Shown here piece by piece: positions 63,998 through 64,000 of a stretch of 64,000 nt of DNA (position 1 is the stretch's first letter; the number at the start of each line of letters is the position of its first letter). The translations under genes and the position numbers were made by a program. The stretch is from Clostridia bacterium. GTDB lineage: Bacteria > Bacillota > Clostridia > UMGS1810. Under the pieces are notes generated by a model. It made no database searches and was not told the origin of the DNA. It worked only from the letters and a program-made list of their open reading frames with translations. The DNA lies in NCBI GenBank assembly GCA_017416845.1, contig JAFQBA010000006.1:29849-93848 (forward strand), written 5' to 3'.

Positions 63998-64000
63998 TTA

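Overview
The window is AT-rich DNA that reads as a chromosomal segment of a low-GC, spore-forming member of the Clostridia (Firmicutes). The evidence is gene content and order: the block yicC-remA-gmk-rpoZ-priA-def-fmt-rsmB-rlmN-stp-prkC-rsgA-rpe-thiN is a conserved Firmicutes arrangement. AddAB replaces RecBCD, and there is a SleB-type cortex hydrolase and a SpoIIQ-like LytM protein. Sigma-A type promoters and GGAGG ribosome sites are abundant. Genus or species cannot be fixed from the sequence alone; a gut Oscillospirales or related lineage is a guess.

Layout. (1) 1-13.1 kb, minus strand: a 15-gene housekeeping operon from one strong promoter before yicC to a truncated thiN at the window edge. 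It covers translation and ribosome maturation, replication restart, GMP synthesis, Ser/Thr kinase-phosphatase signalling, and pentose phosphate and thiamine metabolism. (2) 13.2-25.7 kb, minus: a second long, tightly packed run headed by an XRE-cupin regulator. It holds an acyl-CoA synthetase, tyrS, thrC, ispD, ispF, fhs, tsaE, tsaB, rpiB, a small membrane exporter-like protein, metK, an unknown membrane protein and a radical SAM protein. (3) 25.9-31.6 kb, mostly plus: a small lipoprotein, radA, a DUF4838 protein and a CapA-like protein; a convergent M23/SpoIIQ-like gene lies between. (4) 31.7-44.2 kb, minus: a purine pair (AICAR transformylase plus archaeal-type IMP cyclohydrolase) behind a ZTP riboswitch with its own promoter and terminator; carB; a 45-codon small ORF with its own promoter and terminator; addA and addB. 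(5) 44.3-53.1 kb: accessory metabolism and regulation. These are an alpha-amylase family enzyme, a divergent LysR / D-malate-tartrate dehydrogenase pair, a carbohydrate esterase, a nitrilase-family hydrolase followed by a gene remnant, a TIGR04076 protein, an SdpR/SdpI pair with large palindromic operators, a DUF2130 protein and tRNA-Met. (6) 53.3-57.3 kb, minus: a DUF1015, GH20, metallo-beta-lactamase-fold operon. (7) 57.4-63.2 kb, plus: rnr-smpB, sleB, an AGCS symporter, a TPM-domain protein and tRNA-Pro. (8) 63.3-64 kb, minus: a KdpE-like response regulator running to the window edge.

There is no CRISPR array, no insertion sequence and no recognisable prophage. The most interesting signals are regulatory: the ZTP riboswitch in front of the two final purine-pathway enzymes, which would respond to the substrate of one of them; the small ORF and terminator in front of carB; the two large operators around the sdpR promoter; and competing hairpins in the radA leader. 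A secondary thread is gene fragments and small ORFs: the remnant after the nitrilase gene, the 41-codon ORF upstream of DUF2130, and the truncated glycosyltransferase-like membrane protein after metK.
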